Shown in pieces: positions 26,578 through 35,398 of a DNA stretch of 64,000 nt. Under the pieces are notes generated by a model. That model was not told where the DNA came from, searched no databases, and saw only the letters and a program-made list of their open reading frames with translations. The first letter of the stretch is position 1. The number at the start of each line of letters is the position of its first letter. Both the position numbers and the translations under genes were made by a program. Origin of the DNA: Herbidospora galbida (GTDB taxonomy: Bacteria; Actinomycetota; Actinomycetes; Streptosporangiales; Streptosporangiaceae); the NCBI RefSeq assembly GCF_005233835.1, contig NZ_SZQA01000002.1, forward strand, positions 62,001 through 126,000, read 5' to 3'.

Positions 26578-27929
26578 GGCTGTCGACCAGGTTCGCGCTG
26601 GGCGTGGCCGTGCTGATGCCGCTGCTGGTCGGATTGGCGGGCCTGCTCTTCGTCCGGCTGTCGGTCGACGACCTGCACACCGCCCGCGACGAGCGGCTGA
26701 CCCAGCGCCTCCAGGCGTTCACCCCGCTGGCTCTGAACTACACGCAGCGCCCGGTCCGGCTCCGCCCGGCGGAGGGCGATCCGTCCGAGGGCCTGTACGT
26801 CGATCCCGTCCGGGGCCAGCCGCTCGTCATCGGCGCCGTCCCGCCGAAGCTGCCGGCCCCGGCGACGGCCCCCGCGACCGCCGGGACCTGGCGTTACGTC
26901 AGCACCGACCTGGGCCGACGGGGCCGCCTGTGGATCTTCGAGGAGCAGGGCCCGCTCGACGCCCAGATCTCCGACCTGTACGACCAGCTCCTGATCGCCA
27001 CCCTGATCGCGCTGGCCGTGGGGGCCGCCGCCGGCCTGACCCTCGGCCGGTTCACGCTCCGCCCGCTGACCCGCCTGACCAAGGACGTGAAGGCGGGCAA
27101 CGGCCGGCTGACCCGCAAAACCCGAGCCCGGGAGATCGACGAGCTCGCCGGCCTGGTCAACCGCCTGCTCGACCGCCGCGACGAGGCCGTCCACCGCACC
27201 GCCGAGGCGCTGGAGACCGCTCGCGCCTTCGCCGCCACCGCGGCCCACGAACTGCGCACCCCGCTGACCAGCATGGGCGGCAACATCGCCCTGCTCGGCT
27301 ACCCGACCCTGCCGCCGGAGGACCGCGTCGAGGTCATCCGCGACCTGGCCATGGAACAGGCCCGGCTCGAACGCCTCATCACGATGCTCCGCCAGCTGGC
27401 CAGGGGCGAGCTCATGGAACCCGACTCGCTGAAGGACGTCGACCTGGCGGGGGTGAGCGAGGTGGCCGTACAGGAGGCGACCCGAAGGCACCGCCACGCC
27501 CGCTTCGTCGCCCACCTCCCCGACGCGGCCATGGTCAGAGGCTGGCCCGAGGGCCTGCGCATGATCGTCGACAACCTGCTGGAGAACGCGGCCGTCCACG
27601 GGGTCGGCCCCCACGGGACGGTCCGGGTGGAGCTGACGGTCCGGGTCGAGGGCACGGTGGCGCTGCTGCGCGTCGCCGACGACGGCCCCGGCATGCCCCG
27701 CGAACTGCACCAGGAGGCCTTCAACCGCTTCAGCCGGCGCGCGGGCAGCCCCGGGACGGGCCTCGGCCTGACTTTGATCCACCAGCAGGTGGTGCTGCAC
27801 GGCGGCACGGTCGAGATCGAGCCGTCGTCGGGGCGGGGGCTGTCGGTGCTGGTCCAGATGCCGATCGCCTGGCGACCCGACGGGCCCAGCGACGGGCTGT
27901 CGTGGCTGTCGCTGCACCAGAAGATCTGA
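26574..27929 (+). CDS. Sensor histidine kinase
   Basis: This 451-residue membrane kinase partners with the upstream regulator. It has TM1 at residues ~7-28 (FALGVAVLMPLLVGLAGLL) and an extracellular segment of about 110 residues. TM2 (LIATLIALAVGAAAGLTL) leads into a HAMP-like linker. The H-box FAATAAHELRTPLTS has phospho-acceptor His225. ATPase motifs are NLLENAAVHG (N box), VADDGPGMP (G1) and GTGLGLTL (G2). The extracellular sensor shows no recognised fold. The start overlaps the regulator stop. Confidence 0.93.
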   Translation: MRLSTRFALGVAVLMPLLVGLAGLLFVRLSVDDLHTARDERLTQRLQAFTPLALNYTQRPVRLRPAEGDPSEGLYVDPVRGQPLVIGAVPPKLPAPATAPATAGTWRYVSTDLGRRGRLWIFEEQGPLDAQISDLYDQLLIATLIALAVGAAAGLTLGRFTLRPLTRLTKDVKAGNGRLTRKTRAREIDELAGLVNRLLDRRDEAVHRTAEALETARAFAATAAHELRTPLTSMGGNIALLGYPTLPPEDRVEVIRDLAMEQARLERLITMLRQLARGELMEPDSLKDVDLAGVSEVAVQEATRRHRHARFVAHLPDAAMVRGWPEGLRMIVDNLLENAAVHGVGPHGTVRVELTVRVEGTVALLRVADDGPGMPRELHQEAFNRFSRRAGSPGTGLGLTLIHQQVVLHGGTVEIEPSSGRGLSVLVQMPIAWRPDGPSDGLSWLSLHQKI

Positions 27930-28059
27930 TCACGCGTCTCCGCGCATCAGAAGATCCAGAGGTTGCCTGTACGCGCCAGATGTGACGTCACGGGTCGGGG
28001 TCGCCCGGCCGGCACGGCAGACTGACACCGATCTGTCAGCGCCAAGCAGGGACGGTGTC

Positions 28060-29532
28060 ATGTCGACGGTCGACGACGCGTGGGCCGTCACGGTGCCGAC
28101 CGGCTATCGGGTGGGGGAGTGGGAGGTCACCCGGCCGATCGCGTCCGGGAGCTGGGCCAGCGTCTACGAGGGCCGGCGGTCGTGCGGGCGGGTGTCGGCG
28201 CTGAAGTTCCTGCCGACCGGGACGGTCACCCGCAGGCAGGTGCGGCACCTGCGCGACATGGCCCAGCGTGAGATCCGGGCGCACGACCGGCTCCGGCACG
28301 ACCGTCTCATCGGGCTGCACGAGATCATCACGGTCGACGACGCCGAACGTCCGGAGCTCGACGGGGCCTGTGTGCTGGTCACCGAGCGGGCCGAGCGGTC
28401 GCTGGCCGATCTGGTCACTCAAGGCGTTCCGGTACGCCGCACGCCCCGCATCCTGGCCGAGGTCTGCGAGGGTCTCGCGCACATGCACAGTGAGAAGTGG
28501 GTGCACGGCGACCTGAAGCCCAGCAACATCCTGCTGATGGCCGACGGGTCGGTGCGGCTGGCCGACTTCGGGCTGAGCGCCGAACTGCAGGGCACCCACG
28601 GCTACCTGCCGCCGATCGGGTCGATGGACCATCTGCCGCCGGAGCGCTGGGGCGAGCCCCTCACCGTGAAGGGGAACGCGGTCCGCACGTCGGCCGACAT
28701 CTGGGCCCTCGGCGTCACCGCCTGCCAGCTGTTCACCGGGCGCTATCCGTTCGCCGCGCCGACCGCGCGGGGGCGCTACGTCGCCGCGGCCGAGTACGCC
28801 GCCGGGCACCGCGGCCTCGACCTGCCCGCGTCGATCCCCGAGGGCTGGCGGGCGTGGATCGCCGCGTGCCTGGCCCGGGACGTGCGGGCGCGGCCGACCG
28901 CCTTCGAGCTGCTGCACCGGGCGCGGGTGCTCAACGGCGCCCCCGATCCGACGACCCCGCTCCCGCGCCGGGTGGCCCGGTCGATCGTGGCCGGTCTTCT
29001 GGTCGTCGGCTGTACGGCCGCCTCGACCGTCCAGGACGTCTACCACGACCCCTTCGCGCGGTGGCTGAACCCGGCGGCGACCGACATCCCCGACCAGTAC
29101 AAGGGACTGATCGTCGAGGCCGGCACGATGTGCGACGAGCCGGGGCTCAGCCCGGCCCTGGTCGCCGGGATGCTGAAGGTCGAGAGCGGCTTCGACCCCG
29201 GGCTGTCCGACCCGGCCGGCAACGAGTACGGCATCGCCCGCTGGACACCCGCCGTGCTGCAGTACTACCTGCCGAACGACCGGCGGGGCACCGTCCCGTC
29301 GCTGCCGCTCACGGTGGAGGACTCGATCCCGGCGGTCGGGCGCTACCTGTGCGTCAGGCTGCCGCTGATGTCGTCGGTGCCCGGCGACCCGGGGCTGCTG
29401 GGGGCGGCGGCGTTCCGGAGTTCCGACGACGTCATCCGCAGGGAGAACGGGGTGCCCGAGCGGATCCGCGCCCACGTCGAGAAGGTGCGGGCGGCCCGCG
29501 ACCGCTATCTGCCCACGTCAGCCGTCGAGTAG
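28060..29532 (+). CDS. Ser/Thr protein kinase fused to a lytic-transglycosylase-like domain
   Basis: This is a 490-residue membrane protein. Residues ~15-290 form a Hanks-type kinase: glycine loop IASGSWASVYEG, Lys49, catalytic HGDLKPSN (Asp151; the Arg of HRD is Gly150) and DFG 169-171. A single hydrophobic segment (~308-323, IVAGLLVVGCTAAS) follows. An extracytoplasmic region of about 160 residues then has GLSPALVAGMLKVESGFDPG and AGNEYGIARWTP, resembling the SLT lysozyme-like fold with Glu375 as candidate catalytic acid. Such a joining of cytosolic kinase and wall hydrolase would link peptidoglycan turnover to phosphorylation. The convergent neighbour encodes an FHA phosphothreonine reader. 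Confidence 0.8.
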   Translation: MSTVDDAWAVTVPTGYRVGEWEVTRPIASGSWASVYEGRRSCGRVSALKFLPTGTVTRRQVRHLRDMAQREIRAHDRLRHDRLIGLHEIITVDDAERPELDGACVLVTERAERSLADLVTQGVPVRRTPRILAEVCEGLAHMHSEKWVHGDLKPSNILLMADGSVRLADFGLSAELQGTHGYLPPIGSMDHLPPERWGEPLTVKGNAVRTSADIWALGVTACQLFTGRYPFAAPTARGRYVAAAEYAAGHRGLDLPASIPEGWRAWIAACLARDVRARPTAFELLHRARVLNGAPDPTTPLPRRVARSIVAGLLVVGCTAASTVQDVYHDPFARWLNPAATDIPDQYKGLIVEAGTMCDEPGLSPALVAGMLKVESGFDPGLSDPAGNEYGIARWTPAVLQYYLPNDRRGTVPSLPLTVEDSIPAVGRYLCVRLPLMSSVPGDPGLLGAAAFRSSDDVIRRENGVPERIRAHVEKVRAARDRYLPTSAVE

Positions 29533-30228
29533 CTTCAGGTGCTCTTCGCGGACGAGGTCGAAGCGCAGCGCGATCGACACCAGCGAGGCGCGCTGCCAGT
29601 CGGCCTTCCCGGCCTCGCCGTCGTGTCTGACGCGAAGCTTGGTGCGGGCCAGGTAGTCGATGTGGAAGTTGACGCCGGCACGGGTCAGGTCGGTGGCGCC
29701 GATCCGGTCGAGGATCTGCGGGACGGTGGGGATCACGGTCGAGGCGCAGTCGCGCAGCCGGGGCTCGCAGAGGGCCACCAGCACGAGGAAGTACTTGGCC
29801 GTCTCGTCGAGCGAGAACATCGACAGCGTCGGCTCGCCCTCGCGGGGCCGGTCACGGTCGACGAAGCTGTGCTGCGGCGCGAACACGAGGAACGCGCACT
29901 GGCCGACGGCGACCGGAAGGACGACCCGCGCGAACTCGAAGGGGATGGGCGCGGCGGCCCGGCCGGGCGCCACTTTGACGAACTCCCCGCCGCCCTCGGG
30001 GTTCTCGACGACCAGTGTGGCGTCGTGGCTGTGATTGGTCAGCAGCCAGAAGTCCTGAACCGCGGTGACGGCCCCGGCGAGGCGCGAGACCTCGGGGTGG
30101 ACGAGCGGGAAGTCGACGGGCCGGCTCTCGGTGCCCCGGCCGAAGGTGGCCTCCTGGCCGGGGTTCAGCCAGAGGGTGCCCGAAGCGGATCTCTCGCCCT
30201 GCAGCAGAACTGTCCCGTCGGCGGCCAC
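29518..30228 (-). CDS. FHA domain-containing protein
   Basis: This 236-residue cytosolic protein has an N-terminal FHA-like fold: ATFGRGTESRPVDFPL (the GR motif), HPEVSRLAGAV (conserved Ser-Arg) and LLTNHSHDATLVV (Asn-His-Ser). FHA domains read phosphothreonine. The C-terminal part (PQILDRIGATDLTRAGVNFH, HIDYLARTKLRVR) resembles winged-helix segments seen in actinobacterial FHA proteins linked to kinase genes. It converges on the kinase gene with a 15-bp overlap, so it may recognise its phosphorylated targets. That link is inference from position. Confidence 0.75.
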   Translation of the reverse strand: MAADGTVLLQGERSASGTLWLNPGQEATFGRGTESRPVDFPLVHPEVSRLAGAVTAVQDFWLLTNHSHDATLVVENPEGGGEFVKVAPGRAAAPIPFEFARVVLPVAVGQCAFLVFAPQHSFVDRDRPREGEPTLSMFSLDETAKYFLVLVALCEPRLRDCASTVIPTVPQILDRIGATDLTRAGVNFHIDYLARTKLRVRHDGEAGKADWQRASLVSIALRFDLVREEHLKLLDG

Positions 30229-30237
30229 CCTCCGAGC

Positions 30238-30405
30238 TTACGGCCGGGCTCTGCCGGCGGCTGTTTCCCGGCTGCCAGGCCAGGCCCGGCTGTGGGGCAC
30301 CGCCACCTGCAGGCCGTGGCCGGGGGCGACCGAGCCCTGCAGCACCAGGGCCGCGCCGCCGATGGCCGCCCTGTTGTCGGTACGGACTGCTTTGATGATC
30401 TCCAT
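30238..30405 (-). CDS. Small hypothetical ORF upstream of the FHA gene
   Basis: This is a 55-residue frame opening MEIIKAVRTDNRAAIGGAAL and ending in a Pro/Arg-rich tail. AAGGGG lies 8 nt before the ATG. It ends 9 bp before the FHA start. Its ATG shares the CCATGG at 30402-30407 with a possible start of the divergent DUF4132 gene. The first 35 residues look coding and the tail does not; no family is recognised. Confidence 0.35.
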   Translation of the reverse strand: MEIIKAVRTDNRAAIGGAALVLQGSVAPGHGLQVAVPHSRAWPGSRETAAGRARP

Positions 30406-32779
30406 GGCGATGGCCCCTTATGGGAGATTCCTCACCTCGGACGAGTGGCAGAGGACAGGCGTTTACACCGGTTTCGACGAGGGGCGCGCCCCCGAAACCG
30501 CGGAGGAGTGGCGGCTCTACGGACACTGGGCACAGCTCCAGCTGGGCCTCGGAGCCGCCGGCGAGCACGACGAGCGGGTGCTGGAGCTGGTCCGCTCGGT
30601 GGCCGAGCGCGACATCGAGTGGACGCTCGAAGACTTCCGCATGCTCCTCTACCGGGCGGGCAGCCTCGCCGACTCCGGCCTGACCCGATACGAGGAGCTC
30701 TTCCGGATCCCCCTCGCGGCGGCCGCCCGCTTCGGCTACCAGGATCGTCGTGAGCTGCTGCACTCGTACACGTCGCTCGGGCGCACCCCGCGGAACCCGA
30801 GACCGTGGGAGGCGCGGGCCCTGGCGATCGAGGCGGCCCTCGCCCCGCAGGTCGAGGCGCTGACCACCGAACCGGCCGAGCACGGACCGGCCGGAGCGGT
30901 CAGGAACGAGATCTGGGACTGCGACCCCTTCGCCCGGATGCTGGCCGAAGACTACGGCCATCGCCTGGTCGAGGTCATGCCGCTGCTGCGCCACTGGAAC
31001 ACCGCCCGCTCGACCAAGCCGAGCGCCAGATGGCTCAAGACCGCCGCGTCGCTGCTCACCCCCGAGGCGACCGAGCTGGTCCGGGAACTGCTCACCCGGC
31101 TCGCCGCCTACCGGGAGAGGAGGCTCGACCAGCACTACGGCGAGATGGAGTGGACCGACACAGTGTTCCTCAAGGAGCGCACGATCGTCCCGCTGCGCGG
31201 CCTCATCTGGACCTGCCAGGTGATCGAGGACCGCTGGGTGAACTCGCTGCTCACGAACGTCGGGCTGACCTGCGCCACCGGCAGCAACGGCATGGGCTCC
31301 ACCTGCCGCTGCGAACCCCTCGCCAACGCGATCGTCGGGGTGCTGAGCCGCCGGGGCGGGCCGGCGGCGATCGTGCCGCTGGCCAGGATCCAGGCGAAGG
31401 CGCGGTCGAGATCCGTACAGAACAATCTCACCAAGGCGCTCGCCGCGGTCGCCGACGAGACCGGGCTGACGCGGGAGCAGTTGCTCGACCGCACGGTGCC
31501 GACCTTCGGCCTCGACACCCACGGCGTCCGCGAGGAGCGGATCGACGGCCACCTCGTGCGGCTGACCGTCGACGGCCCCGCGCTGAGCTACGTGAACGCG
31601 GCGGGAAAGCCGGTGAAGTCGGCCCCGCAGGCGATCCGCAAGGACCCGGCCCTGGCCGACCTGAAGATCGTCGTCAAGGAGATCCGGCAGGCCCAGACGG
31701 CCGAACGGTTCCGCCTGGAGCAGGCCCTCGTGCACGAACGCGAATGGCCGTGGCACGAGGTCGTCGAATACTTCCTCGACCACCCCCTCACCGGCGCCTA
31801 CGCCCGCACCCTGGTCTGGCGGGCCGAGCAGGGCCCGGCGGGCCTGCCGGTCAGAACCGGCACCGGCTGGGCGCTCACCACCCCCGGCGGCGAACGCCAC
31901 GAGCCCACCACCCCGGTCAGGCTCTGGCACCCGATCCACGCGACCGCCGACGAGGTGCGGGCCTGGCGCGACCACCTGCTGGAGACCGGCGTACGCCAGC
32001 CGTTCAAGCAGGTCTTCCGCGAGCTCTACCTGCTGACCCCCGCCGAGGAGGCGACCGCCACCTACTCCACCCGCTTCGCCGGCCACGTCCTGCGCTACGG
32101 CCAGGCCAAGACCCTGCTGGTCGACCGAGGCTGGACCGGCCTGGCCATCGGCCACTGGAGCTCCTCGGGCGACGGCGACCAGGGCGCCGCGACCAGAGAA
32201 CTGGCGGGCTGGCGGGCGAGCTGGGACATGCACCTCGCCTCCAGCTGGGAGGCCGACAACGGGGGCACCGCGTCGCTCTGCGCCACCGGCCGCATCACCT
32301 TCTCCGCCGACGTGCGGCAGATCCCGCCGCTGGTCCTGTCGGAACTCCTGCGCGAGTGCGACCTGGCCGTGGGCGTGGCCTCGGTCGGCCGCGACGCCCA
32401 GGCGCTGGGCGGGCACGAGGCGTACTGGCACTCCTACGGCTTCGGCGAACTCACCGAGAGCGCCGCGACCCGACGCGACGTGCTGACCCGCCTGCTGCCG
32501 AAACTCCGCATCGCCGACCGGGCCGACCTGACCGACCGCTTCCTCCGGGTACGCGGCGACCTGCGGACCTACAAGATCCATCTGGGCTCGGGCAACATCC
32601 TGATGGAACCCAACGACGCCTACCTGTGCATCGTGCCGGGCGCCGACCGGGACCGGGTCTTCCTGCCCTTCGAGGAGGACGGCGGCATGCTGTCGGTCAT
32701 CCTCTCGAAGGCCCTGCTGCTGGCCGACGACACCGCCATCACCGACCCGACGATCACCCGTCAGATCAACGCCGCATGA
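30404..32779 (+). CDS. DUF4132 domain protein (MolR-like)
   Basis: This 791-residue cytosolic protein has a DUF4132 C-terminal region, the domain of E. coli MolR and its relatives. Diagnostic segments are VRLWHPIHATADEVRAW, RQPFKQVFRELYLLTPAEE, and the closing SGNILMEPNDAYLCIVPG with VFLPFEEDGG. The N-terminal half is helical and contains several Trp/Arg-rich segments. The function of the family is unknown, and the old link to molybdate control is weak. Start ATGs at 30404 and 30410 are equally possible, with no good ribosome site. The stop overlaps the next gene (ATGA), so the two are coupled. Confidence 0.8.
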   Translation: MAMAPYGRFLTSDEWQRTGVYTGFDEGRAPETAEEWRLYGHWAQLQLGLGAAGEHDERVLELVRSVAERDIEWTLEDFRMLLYRAGSLADSGLTRYEELFRIPLAAAARFGYQDRRELLHSYTSLGRTPRNPRPWEARALAIEAALAPQVEALTTEPAEHGPAGAVRNEIWDCDPFARMLAEDYGHRLVEVMPLLRHWNTARSTKPSARWLKTAASLLTPEATELVRELLTRLAAYRERRLDQHYGEMEWTDTVFLKERTIVPLRGLIWTCQVIEDRWVNSLLTNVGLTCATGSNGMGSTCRCEPLANAIVGVLSRRGGPAAIVPLARIQAKARSRSVQNNLTKALAAVADETGLTREQLLDRTVPTFGLDTHGVREERIDGHLVRLTVDGPALSYVNAAGKPVKSAPQAIRKDPALADLKIVVKEIRQAQTAERFRLEQALVHEREWPWHEVVEYFLDHPLTGAYARTLVWRAEQGPAGLPVRTGTGWALTTPGGERHEPTTPVRLWHPIHATADEVRAWRDHLLETGVRQPFKQVFRELYLLTPAEEATATYSTRFAGHVLRYGQAKTLLVDRGWTGLAIGHWSSSGDGDQGAATRELAGWRASWDMHLASSWEADNGGTASLCATGRITFSADVRQIPPLVLSELLRECDLAVGVASVGRDAQALGGHEAYWHSYGFGELTESAATRRDVLTRLLPKLRIADRADLTDRFLRVRGDLRTYKIHLGSGNILMEPNDAYLCIVPGADRDRVFLPFEEDGGMLSVILSKALLLADDTAITDPTITRQINAA

Positions 32780-33549
32780 GGCGCGTCGTCGCCCGTCCGG
32801 GCGTCCCCACCTTCCGGGAGTGGGCATCGGCCAACGGGCACCCGGTGAGCGCACGGGGCCGGATTCCCCAGCACCTGGCCGAGGCCTACTTCGCGGCCCA
32901 CCCCGGAGGCTTCGCGGTGCGGGTGTCGCCGAGGGACTTCGGCGTCGGCCCCGACCTGTACGACTGGCCGGAAGACGGTCCGCTCGGCGCCCACTACGCC
33001 GTGCTCTTCGTACGTGGTCTGGCCATGCGCGACGTGCTGCTCCGCCTGGGCGCCGAGGCGACGGACCTCCGGCTCGTCTCCGACGAGGAGGTCGGGGGAG
33101 CGGAGGACGTCGTCAGGGTCGCCCAGTCGGGCGACTGGACGGTCGCCGAACACAAGGGCCGCAGCGAAGGCTGGCGCGAGATCGCCGAGTCGCTGTCATC
33201 CGGTGGCGAGGCGATCGTGGTCCAGCGCAACCCCGTGACCGAAGGCGTCTTCGTCCACGCCGTCGACGGCCGGACGTCGACCATGTTCGTCCCGTCCCGC
33301 CCCTTCGAACGCACCGGCTCCGCCCCCGACGCCCTGAACCACCACCTGCACGGCCTCGGCATCGACCCCGACGTGGACGACCTCATCCACAACGCCGTCC
33401 CGGCCGCCCTGGCCCTGGCCTGCCGGACCAGCGGCGTCGTGGTCCTCGACGCCCGCCTGCCCGGCCCCGACCTGTACGTCGAGTCGGCGATCGTTTACCA
33501 GGAACCCACCCGGCTGGGCGCCATGCTGCGTTCTCATGGGCGCCGTTGA
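32776..33549 (+). CDS. Lsr2-like DNA-binding domain fused to DUF6461-like domain
   Basis: This is a 257-residue protein. Residues ~10-42 (VPTFREWASANGHPVSARGR, then IPQHLAEAYFAAHP) match the C-terminal DNA-binding domain of Lsr2, including the RGR AT-hook-like motif that enters the minor groove. The rest resembles DUF6461 (DWTVAEHKGRSEGWREI, VHAVDGRTSTMFVP, LNHHLHGLGIDPD). Translational coupling to DUF4132 suggests a joint function. A role as an AT-rich-DNA-targeted sensor or silencer is speculation. Family assignments are by motif reading only. Confidence 0.6.
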   Translation: MRRVVARPGVPTFREWASANGHPVSARGRIPQHLAEAYFAAHPGGFAVRVSPRDFGVGPDLYDWPEDGPLGAHYAVLFVRGLAMRDVLLRLGAEATDLRLVSDEEVGGAEDVVRVAQSGDWTVAEHKGRSEGWREIAESLSSGGEAIVVQRNPVTEGVFVHAVDGRTSTMFVPSRPFERTGSAPDALNHHLHGLGIDPDVDDLIHNAVPAALALACRTSGVVVLDARLPGPDLYVESAIVYQEPTRLGAMLRSHGRR

Positions 33550-33555
33550 CGCGGC

Positions 33556-33783
33556 TCAGAGAGTGATGAGGCAGTACAGGCGATGGTGCCGTGCTGCGGT
33601 TCTGGCGGCCAGGTCTCGCAGGGTCACCAGCGCCTCGGTGATCTCATCGACGTCGTCCCAGTTCCACAGTGCCCCCGATCTGGACCACGGCCCGGCCACG
33701 GCGCGGAGCCTGGCGTCCCACCAGCCGTGGACGGCCGCGGCCTCGGCGTCGTCGGCGGCGCTGAAGTAGTTGAACTTGGTCAC
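33556..33783 (-). CDS. Small hypothetical protein, possibly truncated
   Basis: This 75-residue protein opens MTKFNYFSAADDAEAAAVHG. The start resembles larger actinobacterial proteins that begin with an aromatic-rich strand and an AADDAEAAA helix, so it may be a shortened relative. GTG 33783 overlaps the stop of the upstream small gene (GTGA), indicating a two-gene operon. The function is unknown. Confidence 0.45.
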   Translation of the reverse strand: MTKFNYFSAADDAEAAAVHGWWDARLRAVAGPWSRSGALWNWDDVDEITEALVTLRDLAARTAARHHRLYCLITL

Positions 33784-33998
33784 GTCAGAGATTCAGATGG
33801 AACCAGGCCATGCGCCGCAAGGGCCTTGAGGGCCTTTTCCAGGCACTCTTCGGCTGAGAAGGCGTCCACTCGCAGGGACCATTCGCCGTTGGTCGCGTGG
33901 AAGGTCCACGGGCGGACGCCGCCGCGGTCCGCGTCCACTCGGAGGATCGCGTTGACGTCGCACTCCAGCAGCCAGTCGAGCAGGGCGATCGCATCCAT
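33780..33998 (-). CDS. Small hypothetical protein
   Basis: This 72-residue acidic protein runs MDAIALLDWLLECDVNAILR, then GGVRPWTFHATNGEWSLRVD and a helical tail AEECLEKALKALAAHG. A GTG at 34016 would add 6 residues, and neither start has a good ribosome site. It is coupled to the downstream gene. No family is recognised; it resembles small immunity-like or domain-of-unknown-function proteins. Confidence 0.5.
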   Translation of the reverse strand: MDAIALLDWLLECDVNAILRVDADRGGVRPWTFHATNGEWSLRVDAFSAEECLEKALKALAAHGLVPSESLT

Positions 33999-34144
33999 CA
34001 CGGCACGGTACAGCACCCCTTGACGATCAGGCCGATACGCGGTCTTGTGGGTGAAGCGGTCTTCACAAGATCTTGACTCCGTCAGTGAGTCGTGTTGTCA
34101 TCGGAATACCCTCCATTACCTGCCAGTTTGATAGGAAATTCCGC

Positions 34145-35398
34145 ATGCGCAGACTCCGCCGGGTAGCGATCACGACCGCAGTTCTCTTAGCCGCGGCAGG
34201 CCTCAACGTCATCCAGAGCAGCGCGGCGCAGGCCGCGCTTCCGACCGCGGCCGTCGCGCTCGGCGACAGCTTCGTCAGCGGTGAGGGCGCGGGCGACTAC
34301 CAGCCCGTCGTCGACGCCAACGGCGCCTCGCAGGGCTTCCCCGGCTGGTCGGCGCCCAACGACAACGCCTACTTCTGCCACCGTTCGGCCAACGCCTCCC
34401 TGTTCAAGGCGAACCTCCCCGGCATCCAGGACCGCTTCAACCTGGCCTGCTCCGGCGGCCAGCCGCACGACGTCGCCAACGCCTCCAGCGCCCGCGCCAA
34501 CGGCCGCACCGTCAAGTCGCAGCTCGACCAGCTGCGCGCCGTCGCCCAGACGCACGACATCGACGTCGTCCTCATCGGTCTCGGCTCCAACAACAGCCAG
34601 TTCACCTTCGGCGACGTGGCCACGCTGTGCGCCAACCGCTTCATCGCCGACGCCTGGACCGGCTGGTGGGAGTTCTGGGCCTACCTCGGGGGAGACGTCC
34701 CGCAGGAGCCGTGCACGGTGTCCGACCTCGGCAGCCCGGCGGAGGTCGCCACGGCCACCGACGAGACCACCGCAGCCCTGCGGCAGATCCTCGACACCCT
34801 CGCCCAGGTCGACGCCGACGGCGTGCACCAGGTGGTGCTCCAGACGTACACGAACCCCCTGCCTCTGGACGTCGCCACGCAGTACCGCGACGAAGACGGC
34901 CGCACCGACACCCGTGACAAGTTCCGCGACCTGGGCGCGGAACGGTACGCCGCCGGCTGCCCCATCCACCGCGCCAGCCTCGCCCCCGGGCACGTCTTCT
35001 CGACCAACCTCGGCGAGCTGGTCAAGAACGCGTACAACACCCTGGCCGCCGAGCGCCCGGCCGCCAACCTGCGCGTGCTCGACGTGCAGCGGGCCTTCGA
35101 CGGCGCCCGCCTGTGCGAGAACCCGGGCAGCCCGTCGGGCACCCTCGCCACGCCGGTCAGGGTGATGGAGGGCCCGACCGGAAACCACGTCACGAGCCTG
35201 TCGGGCTGGGACAAGATCCGCATCCAGCGCGCCGCCAACGCCTGCGTGACCTACTTCCAGACCTGCCAGGAGTCGTGGCACCCCAACGCCGCGGGGCACA
35301 CCGTCCTCGGCCAGTGCCTCTCGGGCGCGCTGACCGCCGCTACCCGGACGGTCGTGACGTGCGCACGGAACGCCAACGGGACTCTGTCCATCTCCTGA
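34145..35398 (+). CDS. Secreted SGNH/GDSL hydrolase
   Basis: This 417-residue exported esterase or lipase has a signal peptide ending SSAAQAALP. Block I, VALGDSFVSGEG, carries the catalytic Ser. LACSGGQ gives the block II Gly, VVLIGLGSNNSQF the block III Asn region, and SWHPNAAGH the block V Asp/His equivalent. Conserved cysteine pairs fit the actinomycete secreted-lipase type (SCO7513-like). The substrate is likely an acyl ester in the environment. The start is ATG 34145. The last 59 bp overlap the convergent PAP2 gene. Confidence 0.85.
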   Translation: MRRLRRVAITTAVLLAAAGLNVIQSSAAQAALPTAAVALGDSFVSGEGAGDYQPVVDANGASQGFPGWSAPNDNAYFCHRSANASLFKANLPGIQDRFNLACSGGQPHDVANASSARANGRTVKSQLDQLRAVAQTHDIDVVLIGLGSNNSQFTFGDVATLCANRFIADAWTGWWEFWAYLGGDVPQEPCTVSDLGSPAEVATATDETTAALRQILDTLAQVDADGVHQVVLQTYTNPLPLDVATQYRDEDGRTDTRDKFRDLGAERYAAGCPIHRASLAPGHVFSTNLGELVKNAYNTLAAERPAANLRVLDVQRAFDGARLCENPGSPSGTLATPVRVMEGPTGNHVTSLSGWDKIRIQRAANACVTYFQTCQESWHPNAAGHTVLGQCLSGALTAATRTVVTCARNANGTLSIS

